A stretch of DNA of 64,000 bases, from positions 4,340,001-4,404,000 of the forward strand of contig NZ_CP075371.1 of the NCBI RefSeq assembly GCF_018459925.1. Direction: 5' to 3'. Both the position numbers and the translations under genes were made by a program. Numbering within the stretch: position 1 is the first letter of the stretch; the number at the start of each line of letters is the position of its first letter. Below the pieces are notes generated by a model, which was not told where the DNA came from, made no database searches, and worked only from the letters and a program-made list of their open reading frames with translations. This DNA is from Nocardioides aquaticus (GTDB taxonomy: Bacteria; Actinomycetota; Actinomycetes; Propionibacteriales; Nocardioidaceae). Below are positions 22,983-31,044 of the stretch, one piece after another.

Positions 22983-25922
22983 GTGCTCACTGTCGTCCTC
23001 GCCCACGCCCTCGCGGCGTGCGTCGCCCCCGCGCTGGTCCGCCGCGTGGGGCGCTGGGCGTTCCTGGTGCTGGCCCTGGTCCCCGCGGCGACCTTCGTCT
23101 GGGCGCTGACCTGGGCCGGGACCGTGACCGGTGGCGGCGCTGCCGTGTCGGTGACCCCGTGGGTGCCGGCGCTCGGGCTCGACCTCGCGCTGCGGATGGG
23201 CCTGCTGCAGTGGGTGATGGTGCTCGTGGTCGCGGGCGTCGGCGTGCTGGTGATGGCCTACTGCACCTGGTACTTCGAGGGCACCCCGCCCGAGTCCCTG
23301 GCCGGCTTCGGGCTGGCCTTCACCGCCTTCGTCGGCACCATGCTCGGCGTGGTCCTGGCCGACGACCTGCTCCTGCTCTACGTCTTCTGGGAGCTGACCA
23401 CGGTCTTCTCCTACCTGCTGATCGGCTTCAAGCCCACCGACCGCACCGGGCGACTGGCCGCCATGCAGGCGCTGCTGGTGACCACGCTCGGCGGGCTGGC
23501 GATGCTGGTCGGGATGCTGGTGCTCGGCCAGCAGGCCGGCACCTTCCGGATCAGCGAGATCCTGGCCGACCCGCCCGTCGGCACCGCGACCACGGTGGCG
23601 CTGCTGCTGATCCTGCTCGGCGCGCTGACCAAGTCCGCCCAGGTGCCGTTCCACTTCTGGCTGCCCGCGGCGATGGCCGCGCCGACCCCGGTCAGCGCCT
23701 ACCTGCACGCCGCGTCCATGGTCAAGGCCGGCGTCTACCTGGTCGCCCTGCTGGCCCCCGCGTTCGCCGGCACCCCCGGCTGGCACCCCGTGGTGCTCGG
23801 CCTCGGCACGGCGACGATGCTGCTGGGCGGCGCCCGGGCCCTGCGCCAGCTGGACCTCAAGCTGCTGCTGGCCTACGGGACGGTCAGCCAGCTGGGCTTC
23901 CTGATGGTGCTGGTGGGGATCGGCACGCGGACCGCGGCCCTGGCCGGTCTCGCGATGCTGCTGGCCCACGCCCTGTTCAAGGCCACGCTGTTCCTCGTCG
24001 TCGGGATCGTCGACCACCAGACCGGCACCCGCGACCTGCGCGAGCTGTCCGGGGTCGGGCGCCGGATGCCGGTGGTCGCGGTCGCCGCCGCGGTCGCCGG
24101 CGCGTCGATGGCCGGGGTGCCGCCCCTGCTCGGCTTCGTCGGCAAGGAGACCGTCTGGGCCGCCCTGCTCGAGATCCTCGACGGCACCCGGGGCGACCTG
24201 CCGCCGGCCGCCGGGTGGGCCGTGCTGGTCGGGCTGGTCCTCGGCTCGGCGCTGACCGCCGCCTACACGTTGCGCTTCTGGTGGGGCGCCTTCGCCGCGA
24301 AGCCCGGCGTCGCGGCCACCCGCGTCACCCCGGTGCCGGCCCCCTTCGCGCTCGCCCCGGTGGTCCTGGCCGGCCTCACCGTCGTGCTCGGCTTCGCCGG
24401 CGGCCTGCTGACCGACGTCCTCGACGGGTACGCCGACCTCCTGCCCGCCGGCGAGGAGGACGAGTACCTCGCCCTGTGGCACGGCCTCGAGCTGCCGCTC
24501 GCGCTGTCGGCGGCCGCCCTGCTGCTCGGCCTGCTGCTGTTCCGGCTGCAGCACCAGTACTGCCGGCTCGCCGCCCGGGTCGGCACCCGCTTCACCGCCG
24601 ACGCGGCGTACCGCGTGGTCCTGCGCCGGGTGGACCGCTTCTCGGTCGAGGCCACCGGCCTCTTCCAGCGAGGCTCGGTGCCGACGTACCTCGCGGTGAT
24701 CCTGCTGGTCGTGCTGGCGCTGCCCGGCGCGGCCACGGTCGCGGTGCTCACCGGCGGCACGGAGGGCGGTCCGCTGGGGGTCCGCCTGTGGGACTCCCCC
24801 GCCCAGGGCGCCGTCGCGCTGGTGACGGTGCTGGCCGCGGTCGCCGCCGCGCGGTCGCGGCGCCGGCTGCGCGCGGTCGCGCTCGCCGGGGTCACCGGGT
24901 ACGGCGCGGGCCTGATCTTCCTGCTGCACGGCGCACCGGACGTGGCCCTGACGCAGGTGCTGGTCGAGACCGTCAGCCTGGTCGTCTTCGTGCTGGTGCT
25001 GCGCCGGCTGCCCCCGTTCTTCAGCGACCGCCCGCTGAGCGTGCGGCGCTGGTGGCGCGCGGCCCTCGGCGTGGCCGTCGGCACGGCCGTCTCCGGGTTC
25101 CTGCTGGTCTCGGCCAACGCCCGCACCGCGCGCCCGATCTCGGAGGCGTTCCCCGACGCGGCGTACGACTTCGGCTACGGCAAGAACGTCGTCAACATCA
25201 CCCTGGTCGACATCCGGGCCTGGGACACGATGGGCGAGATCGCGGTCCTCGTCGCCGCGGCGACAGGCGTGGCCAGCCTGATCTTCATCGACAGCCGCAC
25301 CTCCGGCATCCGGCGCGTGCGCGACATCCCGTACCCGCGCGACGTCAAGAAGCTCTCCTCGCAGAGCGGGCGCCGTGCCTGGCTGCCGGGGCCCCGCACG
25401 CTCAGCCCCGAGCGCCGCTCGATCGTCTTCGAGGTCGTCACGCGCCTGGTCTTCCACACCGTCATGGTCTTCGCGCTCTACCTCCTGCTGGCCGGGCACA
25501 ACCTGCCGGGCGGCGGGTTCGCGGCCGGCATGGTCGCCGGGCTGGCCCTGATGGTCCGCTACCTGGCCGGCGGCCGGTACGAGCTCGACGAGGCCGCCCC
25601 CGTCGACGCCGGCGTGCTGATCGGGACGGGCCTGTTCGTGGCCGCCCTGGCCAGCCTCGGCCCGCTGCTGGTCAGCGGCGAGGCCCAGCGCACCTACGAC
25701 GTCTACCTCTACCCGCCGCTCCTCGGCGAGATCCACCTGGTGAGCTCGGTCGGCTTCGACATCGGCGTGTTCCTGGTGGTCGTCGGGCTGGCCCTCGACG
25801 TGCTGCGCACCTTCGGCTCGCGCCTGGACCGCCACATCCTGCGCGAGGAGCAGGCCCGCGACCGCGGCGAGAGCGTCGACCGCCAGGCCGAGGCCGGCCG
25901 CGAGGGGGCGGCGCCGCGATGA
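22983..25922 (+). CDS. mrpA: Mrp-type Na+/H+ antiporter subunit A fused to subunit B
   Basis: The protein has 979 residues and about 24 membrane spans. The complex I NuoL-like core carries AYLHAASMVKAGVYLVALLA, the Lys-bearing LLAYGTVSQLGFLMVLVG and LAHALFKATLFLVVGIVDHQ. A NuoJ-like DUF4040 segment (GAPDVALTQVLVETVSLVVF) follows. The C-terminal 160 residues are an MrpB domain (VTRLVFHTVMVFALYLLLAG, HNLPGGGFAAGMVAG), so MrpB is fused here and not missing. The complex exchanges cytoplasmic Na+ for external H+ in pH and salt homeostasis. It heads a six-gene operon with 4-base overlaps throughout. The GTG at 22983 is used; a GTG at 22981 is out of frame. Confidence 0.96.
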   Translation: MLTVVLAHALAACVAPALVRRVGRWAFLVLALVPAATFVWALTWAGTVTGGGAAVSVTPWVPALGLDLALRMGLLQWVMVLVVAGVGVLVMAYCTWYFEGTPPESLAGFGLAFTAFVGTMLGVVLADDLLLLYVFWELTTVFSYLLIGFKPTDRTGRLAAMQALLVTTLGGLAMLVGMLVLGQQAGTFRISEILADPPVGTATTVALLLILLGALTKSAQVPFHFWLPAAMAAPTPVSAYLHAASMVKAGVYLVALLAPAFAGTPGWHPVVLGLGTATMLLGGARALRQLDLKLLLAYGTVSQLGFLMVLVGIGTRTAALAGLAMLLAHALFKATLFLVVGIVDHQTGTRDLRELSGVGRRMPVVAVAAAVAGASMAGVPPLLGFVGKETVWAALLEILDGTRGDLPPAAGWAVLVGLVLGSALTAAYTLRFWWGAFAAKPGVAATRVTPVPAPFALAPVVLAGLTVVLGFAGGLLTDVLDGYADLLPAGEEDEYLALWHGLELPLALSAAALLLGLLLFRLQHQYCRLAARVGTRFTADAAYRVVLRRVDRFSVEATGLFQRGSVPTYLAVILLVVLALPGAATVAVLTGGTEGGPLGVRLWDSPAQGAVALVTVLAAVAAARSRRRLRAVALAGVTGYGAGLIFLLHGAPDVALTQVLVETVSLVVFVLVLRRLPPFFSDRPLSVRRWWRAALGVAVGTAVSGFLLVSANARTARPISEAFPDAAYDFGYGKNVVNITLVDIRAWDTMGEIAVLVAAATGVASLIFIDSRTSGIRRVRDIPYPRDVKKLSSQSGRRAWLPGPRTLSPERRSIVFEVVTRLVFHTVMVFALYLLLAGHNLPGGGFAAGMVAGLALMVRYLAGGRYELDEAAPVDAGVLIGTGLFVAALASLGPLLVSGEAQRTYDVYLYPPLLGEIHLVSSVGFDIGVFLVVVGLALDVLRTFGSRLDRHILREEQARDRGESVDRQAEAGREGAAPR

Positions 25923-26365
25923 ACGTCAGCCTCGTCCTCGTCGCGACCTGCGGCGTCCTGGTCGGCACCGGTGTCTTCCTGATGCTCGAGCGGAGCCTGA
26001 CCCGGGTGCTGGTGGGCCTGGTCCTGCTCAGCAACGGTGTCAACCTCGGCTTCATGGTCTCGGCCGGTGAGCCCGGGGAGCCGCCGATCTACGGCAGCGC
26101 CCCGACCGCCGCGATGGCCGACCCGCTGCCCCAGGCCCTCGTGCTGACCGCGATCGTGATCACCCTGGGCACCACCGCGTTCCTGCTGGCGATGGCCCAC
26201 CGCAGCTGGCAGCTGCACGGTCACGACGAGGTCCAGGACGACGTCGAGGACGCCTCCATCCGCCGGCTCGCCGACGCCGACGAGACCTCGCAGGGCTACG
26301 ACCTCGACGACCGCGACCAGCACGGCGACCACACGACCACCGGACCCGAGGAGGACCGCGGATGA
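25919..26365 (+). CDS. mrpC: Mrp antiporter subunit C (NuoK-like) with charged tail
   Basis: The protein has 148 residues. Three membrane spans match NuoK/MnhC: VLVATCGVLVGTGVFLML, LTRVLVGLVLLSNGVNLGFM and ALVLTAIVITLGTTAFLLAM. The conserved DPLPQALVLTAIVI precedes the third. About 50 extra residues at the C-terminus are strongly acidic with scattered His (HGHDEVQDDVEDAS, DQHGDH), longer than the usual tail of about 110-residue MrpC proteins. The ATG overlaps the mrpA stop (ATGA). Confidence 0.95.
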   Translation: MNVSLVLVATCGVLVGTGVFLMLERSLTRVLVGLVLLSNGVNLGFMVSAGEPGEPPIYGSAPTAAMADPLPQALVLTAIVITLGTTAFLLAMAHRSWQLHGHDEVQDDVEDASIRRLADADETSQGYDLDDRDQHGDHTTTGPEEDRG

Positions 26366-28050
26366 CCGGCCTCGGCGTGACCGCCCTGCTGCCCCTGCCC
26401 GTCCTGCTCTCGCTGCTCGGGGCCGGCGCGGCGCTGATGCTCTCGGGGCGCCCGACCCTGCAGCGGTGGGTCAGCACCTCCGTGCTGGCCGCGGTGGTGG
26501 CGATCGCGGCGATCCTGCTGGTGGTGGTGGACCGCGAGGGACCGCAGGTGCTGACCCTCGGCGGCTGGTCCTCGACGCTGGGCATCTCCCTGGTCGCCGA
26601 CCGGCTCGCGGCGCTGATGCTGCTGGTCTCCTCCGTCGTCACCCTCGCCGTCCTCGTCTACTCGATCGGCCAGGGGATCACCGACGACGACCGCGAGGCA
26701 CCCGTCTCGATCTACCACCCCACCTTCCTCGTGCTGGTGGCCGGCGTCTCCAACGCCTTCCTCTCCGGCGACCTGTTCAACCTGTTCGTCAGCTTCGAGA
26801 TGCTGCTCTTCGCCAGCTACGTCCTGCTGACCCTGGGTGGGACCACCGCGCGGGTCCGCGCCGGCACGATCTACGTCGTGGTCAACCTGGTCAGCTCGAT
26901 GCTGTTCCTGATCTCGATCGCCGCGGTCTACTCCGCGGTCGGCACCCTCAACATGGCCCAGGTCGCCCTGCGTGTCGGCGAGGTGCCCGACGGCGTCTCG
27001 CTGGTCCTGCAGCTGCTGCTGCTGGTCACCTTCTCGATCAAGGCCGCCGTCTTCCCGCTGTCGCTCTGGCTGCCGGACAGCTACCCCACGGCCCCGGCGC
27101 CGGTCACCGCCGTCTTCGCCGGCCTGCTCACCAAGGTCGGCGTCTACGCGATCCTGCGGACGCAGACGCTCATCTTCCCCGACAGCGACCTCACGGTGCT
27201 GCTGCTGGTGGCCGCGCTGCTGACGATGGTGATCGGGGCGCTGGGCGCGATCGCGCAGTCCGACATCAAGCGGATGCTGTCCTTCACCCTGGTCAGCCAC
27301 ATCGGCTACATGATCTTCGGGATCGCCCTGGCCAGCACCGCGGGGCTGTCCGGCGCGATCTTCTACGTCGCCCACCACATCACCATCCAGACCGCGCTGT
27401 TCCTGGTGGTGGGACTCATCGAGACCCGGGCGGGGAGCACCTCGCTGCTGCGCCTGGGCGGGCTGGCGCGGCTCTCACCCCTGATCGCGGTGCTCTTCTT
27501 CATCCCCGCGATGAACCTCGCCGGCATCCCGCCGATGTCGGGGTTCCTCGGCAAGACCGGGCTGCTGCAGGCCGGCCTGGCCGACGGCTCGCCGCTGGCG
27601 CTGGTGCTGGTGGCCGCCGGCGTCGTGACCAGCCTGCTCACGCTGTACGCCGTGGCCAAGACGTGGGCGCTCGCCTTCTGGCGCAGCCCCGAGCAGGCCC
27701 ACGACATGACGACGTCGATGATCGACCCCGACAGCGGCACCCCGGCCGAGAGGCACGGCGACCACGTGCACATGGGACCGGTGACCTTCGGGCCCCGCGA
27801 CCTCGAGGCCGCGCGCTCGCTGCGCGCCGACGACGACCCGGACCGCGACCTGCACCAGCTGCTGCTGGAGGACGCGCTGCCCCGCCGGCTGCCGCTGCTG
27901 ATGACCGCCCCGGCCGCCGCCCTGGTCGCGGTGAGCCTGGCCCTCAGCCTGGTCGGGGGCCCGTTCTACGCCTACACCGACCGGGCCGCCGCCGACCTCG
28001 CGGACCGCCAGCCGTACCTCTCCGCCGTGCTCGGGGAGGACGCCCGATGA
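26362..28050 (+). CDS. mrpD: Mrp antiporter subunit D (NuoN/M-like)
   Basis: The protein has 562 residues and about 14 spans. The proton-translocating segments include FVSFEMLLFASYVLLTLGG with the conserved TM5 Glu, FSIKAAVFPLSLWLPDSYPT with the TM7 Lys, and SDIKRMLSFTLVSHIGYMIF. HHITIQTALFLVVGLIETRAG is also typical. A hydrophilic loop of about 65 residues after TM13 (AHDMTTSMIDPDSG through DRDLHQLLLEDAL) is His- and Asp-rich. It pairs with MrpA as the second antiporter-like subunit. It overlaps both neighbours by 4 bases. Confidence 0.96.
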   Translation: MTGLGVTALLPLPVLLSLLGAGAALMLSGRPTLQRWVSTSVLAAVVAIAAILLVVVDREGPQVLTLGGWSSTLGISLVADRLAALMLLVSSVVTLAVLVYSIGQGITDDDREAPVSIYHPTFLVLVAGVSNAFLSGDLFNLFVSFEMLLFASYVLLTLGGTTARVRAGTIYVVVNLVSSMLFLISIAAVYSAVGTLNMAQVALRVGEVPDGVSLVLQLLLLVTFSIKAAVFPLSLWLPDSYPTAPAPVTAVFAGLLTKVGVYAILRTQTLIFPDSDLTVLLLVAALLTMVIGALGAIAQSDIKRMLSFTLVSHIGYMIFGIALASTAGLSGAIFYVAHHITIQTALFLVVGLIETRAGSTSLLRLGGLARLSPLIAVLFFIPAMNLAGIPPMSGFLGKTGLLQAGLADGSPLALVLVAAGVVTSLLTLYAVAKTWALAFWRSPEQAHDMTTSMIDPDSGTPAERHGDHVHMGPVTFGPRDLEAARSLRADDDPDRDLHQLLLEDALPRRLPLLMTAPAAALVAVSLALSLVGGPFYAYTDRAAADLADRQPYLSAVLGEDAR

Positions 28051-28556
28051 GCCGTCTCCGCCTGCTCCAGTGGCCCGTGGTGCTCTGGCTGACCCTGGTC
28101 TGGTGCGCGCTGTGGGGCAGCGCGAGCCCCAAGATCCTGCTGTCCGGCGCCCTGGTCGGCGTGGCGGTCTGCGTGGTCTTCCCGCTGCCACGGCTGCGCG
28201 CCGACGGCGTCGTCCGGCCGTGGCCGCTGCTCGTGCTGCTGGGAAGGTTCCTGGTCGACGTGGTGGTGGCCAGCGTGCGCGTCTCGGTGACCACGCTGCG
28301 TCCCGGCCACCCGCGCAGCGCGATCGTCCAGGTCGACCTGGCCACCTCCTCCGACCTCGTCCTGACCGTCGTGGCCGAGCTGGTCTCCCTGGTCCCCGGG
28401 GCCGTCGTGATCGAGACCCGGCGCTCGACCCACACCCTCTTCCTGCACGTCCTCGACGCCCCCGACCCCGCCGCCGTCGAGGAGTCGCGGGCCGCTGCCC
28501 TCGCCCAGGAGCAGCGGGTCCTGCGGGCCTTCGCCCGGAAGGAGCCGGCCTCGTGA
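28047..28556 (+). CDS. mrpE: Mrp antiporter subunit E
   Basis: The protein has 169 residues. Two hydrophobic stretches near the N-terminus (VVLWLTLVWCALWGSA and ILLSGALVGVAVCVVFPL) are followed by LVLLGRFLVDVVVASVRV and a cytoplasmic MnhE domain. The conserved VAELVSLVPGAVVIETRRST and HTLFLHVLDAPD are present. MrpE is required for assembly or full activity of the complex. It overlaps mrpD (ATGA) and mrpF (GTGA) by 4 bases. Confidence 0.95.
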   Translation: MSRLRLLQWPVVLWLTLVWCALWGSASPKILLSGALVGVAVCVVFPLPRLRADGVVRPWPLLVLLGRFLVDVVVASVRVSVTTLRPGHPRSAIVQVDLATSSDLVLTVVAELVSLVPGAVVIETRRSTHTLFLHVLDAPDPAAVEESRAAALAQEQRVLRAFARKEPAS

Positions 28557-28918
28557 CCATCGCCATCCTCGTCGCCGGGGCGATCCTCGGGATCTCCGCG
28601 GTGCTGGTCGTCCTGCGGATGACGCTGGGTCCGACCATGCTCGACCGCGCCATCTCCTTCGACGTCCTGGCCGCGGTGCTGCTGGCCGGGATCGCGCTCG
28701 ACGTGGCCGCGGACCGCGACGCCGACGCCGTGCCGATCCTGCTCGTGCTCACCCTGCTCGGCTTCGTCGGCTCGGTCTCCATCGCCCGGTTCTTCCCCGG
28801 CAGCGACGACGTCGACGAGCCGCGCCTCGACGAGGACCCCGCCGGCGACGAGCAGGCCTCGTCGGACCGCGCGGACGACGGCACGTTCGGCCGCCCGACC
28901 GGTGGGGGGCTGCTGTGA
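28553..28918 (+). CDS. mrpF: Mrp antiporter subunit F
   Basis: The protein has 121 residues. Three spans of the MnhF type are TIAILVAGAILGISAVLVVL, DVLAAVLLAGIALDVAAD and PILLVLTLLGFVGSVSIARF, with the conserved GPTMLDRAISFD between the first and second. About 35 extra acidic residues form the C-terminus, as in the MrpC of this operon. GTG start overlaps the mrpE stop by 4 bases. Confidence 0.95.
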   Translation: MTIAILVAGAILGISAVLVVLRMTLGPTMLDRAISFDVLAAVLLAGIALDVAADRDADAVPILLVLTLLGFVGSVSIARFFPGSDDVDEPRLDEDPAGDEQASSDRADDGTFGRPTGGGLL

Positions 28919-29283
28919 GCTGGGCGGGCGTGGCCGACGGGGTGGCCGGGGTGCTGTTCGTCCTCGGCGCGCTGTTCAGCCTGGTCGCGGCGATCGGCCT
29001 GCTGCGCTTCCCCGACGTGCTGACCCGGATGCACTCGGCGGCCAAGCCGCAGGTGCTCGGGCTGATCCTGATCACCGTCGGCGTCGGGCTGCGGCTGCGC
29101 GACCCGTCGGTCGTGGCGCTGCTCGGCCTGGTGGTGCTGTTCCAGCTGGTGACGGCCCCGGTCGCCAGCCACATGATCGGACGGGCCGCGGTGCGCGGCG
29201 GCCGGGTGCGCACCGACCTGCTCGAGGTCGACGAGCTCTCCGAGCGGCAGGACGACGTCGAGGAGCCGCGCGGGGCGCCCTGA
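28915..29283 (+). CDS. mrpG: Mrp antiporter subunit G
   Basis: The protein has 122 residues. MnhG features are GVLFVLGALFSLVAAIGLLR, the conserved RFPDVLTRMHSAAKPQVLGL, and the last span VVALLGLVVLFQLVTAPVAS. It is the final gene of the operon, with a GTG start overlapping the mrpF stop. Its own stop is 22 bases before the IdeR box of the next unit. Confidence 0.95.
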   Translation: MSWAGVADGVAGVLFVLGALFSLVAAIGLLRFPDVLTRMHSAAKPQVLGLILITVGVGLRLRDPSVVALLGLVVLFQLVTAPVASHMIGRAAVRGGRVRTDLLEVDELSERQDDVEEPRGAP

Positions 29284-29305
29284 CCCCCTGGCGACCCGGT
29301 CCGAT

Positions 29306-29324
29306 TGAGGTTAGGCTTACCTAA
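29306..29324 (+). promoter_or_regulatory. IdeR/DtxR-type iron box upstream of the DUF2470 gene
   Basis: The left half TGAGGTTAG and right half CTTACCTAA around a central G match the TTAGGTTAG-N-CTAACCTAA consensus at 8 of 9 positions each. It ends 27 bases before the ATG at 29352, so it should overlap the promoter. This is the better of the two iron boxes in the window and predicts repression in iron-replete cells. Confidence 0.9.
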
Positions 29325-29351
29325 GTCGTTCTGATCGATCGGGGAGGTCCC

Positions 29352-30089
29352 ATGTCGCCGTCGTACGCCGAGCGTGCCCGCGCCGTCGTGGTCACCGCCA
29401 CCGCGCTCGAGGTCGGGGTGCTGTCGATGACCGTCCCGGTCGAGCGGCACCTCGCCGACGCCGACGGCTCGCTGCTCCTCTGCGCGCCCCCCACCGGGTC
29501 CGGCGAGCCGGGCTCGCCGCTGGCCCTCGCCGGCCGGTTCCCCGGACCGGTGCTCACGGCCAGCCTGACCGACGTCGCCGGCGTCCCGCAGCCCGACCGG
29601 GTGCGTGGCCGGGTCCGGCTGACCGGGGCGCTCACGCTGGCCGCCGGCCCCCTGGCCCCGGAGGTGACCGACCACCTCGGCGCCGGCCCGGGCCGGCCCG
29701 TCCTGCGACTGGTGCCGCAACGGGTCGCGATCGACTGGCGGGTCGGACCGGAGCAGGAGGGCTGGCAGGGGGTGGACGCCGCCGCCTACGCCGCCGCCGC
29801 CCCGGACCCCCTGGCCGGCTGGGAGGCCGGGTGGACCGCGCACCTCGACCGGGACCACCCCGGCCTGGCCGCGGCGCTGGCCCGCAGCGTGCGGCCCGAC
29901 CTCGACCCCGCGGCCGTCGTCCGACCGGTGCTCGTCGACCGCGGCGGGATCACGCTGCGCGTCCACCACGCCCCGCGCGGCGGCAGCGAGGACCTGCACC
30001 TGCCGCTCGGCCGCGAGGTCCGGTGCGGCTGCGACGCCCGGCTCGCGCTCCAGGAGCTGGTCGAGACCCGCCTCGGCCCGCCGAGATGA
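29352..30089 (+). CDS. Iron-regulated DUF2470/HugZ-like protein
   Basis: The protein has 245 residues. The first half resembles a split-barrel, pyridoxamine-oxidase-like domain (SPLALAGRFPGPVLTASLTD, RVRGRVRLTGALTL). The second contains WTAHLDRDHPGLAAALARSV followed by VLVDRGGITLRV, the DUF2470 pattern. Related two-domain proteins (HugZ/HutZ class) bind heme and help extract its iron. The IdeR box just upstream supports an iron-acquisition role; heme binding here is inferred. The C-terminal RCGCDARLALQELVE is an extra with two Cys. A GGGAGG ribosome binding site precedes the ATG. The stop codon TGA is supplied by the 55-bp dispersed repeat. Confidence 0.82.
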   Translation: MSPSYAERARAVVVTATALEVGVLSMTVPVERHLADADGSLLLCAPPTGSGEPGSPLALAGRFPGPVLTASLTDVAGVPQPDRVRGRVRLTGALTLAAGPLAPEVTDHLGAGPGRPVLRLVPQRVAIDWRVGPEQEGWQGVDAAAYAAAAPDPLAGWEAGWTAHLDRDHPGLAAALARSVRPDLDPAAVVRPVLVDRGGITLRVHHAPRGGSEDLHLPLGREVRCGCDARLALQELVETRLGPPR

Positions 30090-30135
30090 CCCTCGCGGAC
30101 AGCCGAGATGACGCTCGCGGCGCCTCGAGGTGACG
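30081..30135. repeat. Dispersed 55-bp repeat, copy 2 (inverted relative to copy 1)
   Basis: This matches the reverse complement of 11752-11806 at 52 of 55 positions. A further partial unit, CTTGCGGACAGCCGTGAC, continues to 30153. It contains two near-identical units CCGAGATGACNCTCGCGG. The TGA of the preceding gene (30087-30089) lies inside it. Confidence 0.8.
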
Positions 30136-30175
30136 CTTGCGGACAGCCGTGACGCCGGGGTGACACCATCGCGGC

Positions 30176-30958
30176 ATGACGACCGCTGACTCGGGCCGCC
30201 CGTCACGACCGGCCGGCACCATCCTCGCGCTCGGGGGTGGCGGCTTCTCCGTGGGCGAGAGCCCGCTCCTGGACGACCTCCTGCTCGACCTCGCCCGGCC
30301 ACGCGCCGAGCGGCGCGGCCACGGCGACCGGCCGCGGGTGGCGTTCGTCGGGACGGCGAGCGGTGACGCCGACGGCTACGTCGAGAAGTTCGAGGCCGCC
30401 TTCGCCGACCGCGCGGAGACGACCGTCGTGCCGCTGTTCTGGCGTGACGGCTCCGACCTCGCCGCGACGCTGCTGGACCAGGACGCGGTGTTCGTCGGCG
30501 GTGGCAGCACGCTGAACCTGCTGGCGCTCTGGCGCCTGCACGGGCTGGACGAGGCGATGGCTGCGGCGCTGGCCGACGGCGTCGTGCTGTCCGGGATCAG
30601 CGCAGGGATGAACTGCTGGTTCGACGCGTCGGTCACCGACTCGCACGGCCCGCTGAGCGCGCTCGACGACGGGCTGGGGTTCCTGCCCGGGTCGGCGTGC
30701 CCGCACTACGACGGCGAGGCCGACCGGCGTCCGGCGTACCTCGACATGGTCGGCTCCGGGGCCCTCCCCAGCGGCTTCGCCGCCGAGGACGGGGTCGGCC
30801 TGCTGTTCCGCGACGGCGCCCTCGTCGAGGCGGTCAGCGAGCGCCCCGACGGCCGCGCGTTCCGGGTGCACCTGTCCGGCGGCGCGCTGGACGTCGACGA
30901 CGCCGCCGACCTCGCCGACGTGGCCGAGAGCCCGCTGGACGTGCGGTTCCTGGGCTGA
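30176..30958 (+). CDS. Peptidase E (S51 family) / cyanophycinase-like protein
   Basis: The protein has 260 residues. ILALGGGGFSV opens the fold. DAVFVGGGSTLNLLALWRLH and VLSGISAGMNCWFDASVTDS carry the substrate loop and the nucleophile Ser of the G-x-S-A-G motif, as in peptidase E, which cleaves Asp-X dipeptides. LLFRDGALVEAVSE is the usual C-terminal region. No signal peptide is seen, so it is cytosolic. Peptidase E is favoured over cyanophycinase because no cyanophycin genes are near. It is a single gene followed by a perfect 46-bp palindrome. Confidence 0.9.
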   Translation: MTTADSGRPSRPAGTILALGGGGFSVGESPLLDDLLLDLARPRAERRGHGDRPRVAFVGTASGDADGYVEKFEAAFADRAETTVVPLFWRDGSDLAATLLDQDAVFVGGGSTLNLLALWRLHGLDEAMAAALADGVVLSGISAGMNCWFDASVTDSHGPLSALDDGLGFLPGSACPHYDGEADRRPAYLDMVGSGALPSGFAAEDGVGLLFRDGALVEAVSERPDGRAFRVHLSGGALDVDDAADLADVAESPLDVRFLG

Positions 30959-30968
30959 GCCGACCCGG

Positions 30969-31014
30969 ACGTCGTACGGCGCGCACCGCAGCTGCGGTGC
31001 GCGCCGTACGACGT
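30969..31014. terminator. Perfect 46-bp palindrome with no loop (bidirectional terminator candidate)
   Basis: Bases 30969-30991 are the exact reverse complement of 30992-31014: ACGTCGTACGGCGCGCACCG then CAG on the left arm. It begins 11 bases after the peptidase E stop and ends 31 bases before the convergent desaturase stop. That position fits a shared terminator. A zero-spacer dyad this long could also be a binding site or cruciform. Confidence 0.7.
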
Positions 31015-31044
31015 TGCGCGGGTGCCCCGGTGGGGGCGGGCCGG

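Noticed and set aside
25919..26365. Missing mrpB gene in the Mrp operon
   Set aside because: The MrpB domain is fused at the C-terminus of MrpA (VTRLVFHTVMVFALYLL region).
23018..26365. 1115-codon frame overlapping mrpA
   Set aside because: Only its last 148 codons (mrpC) are real; the rest is out of frame with mrpA and Arg/Pro-rich.
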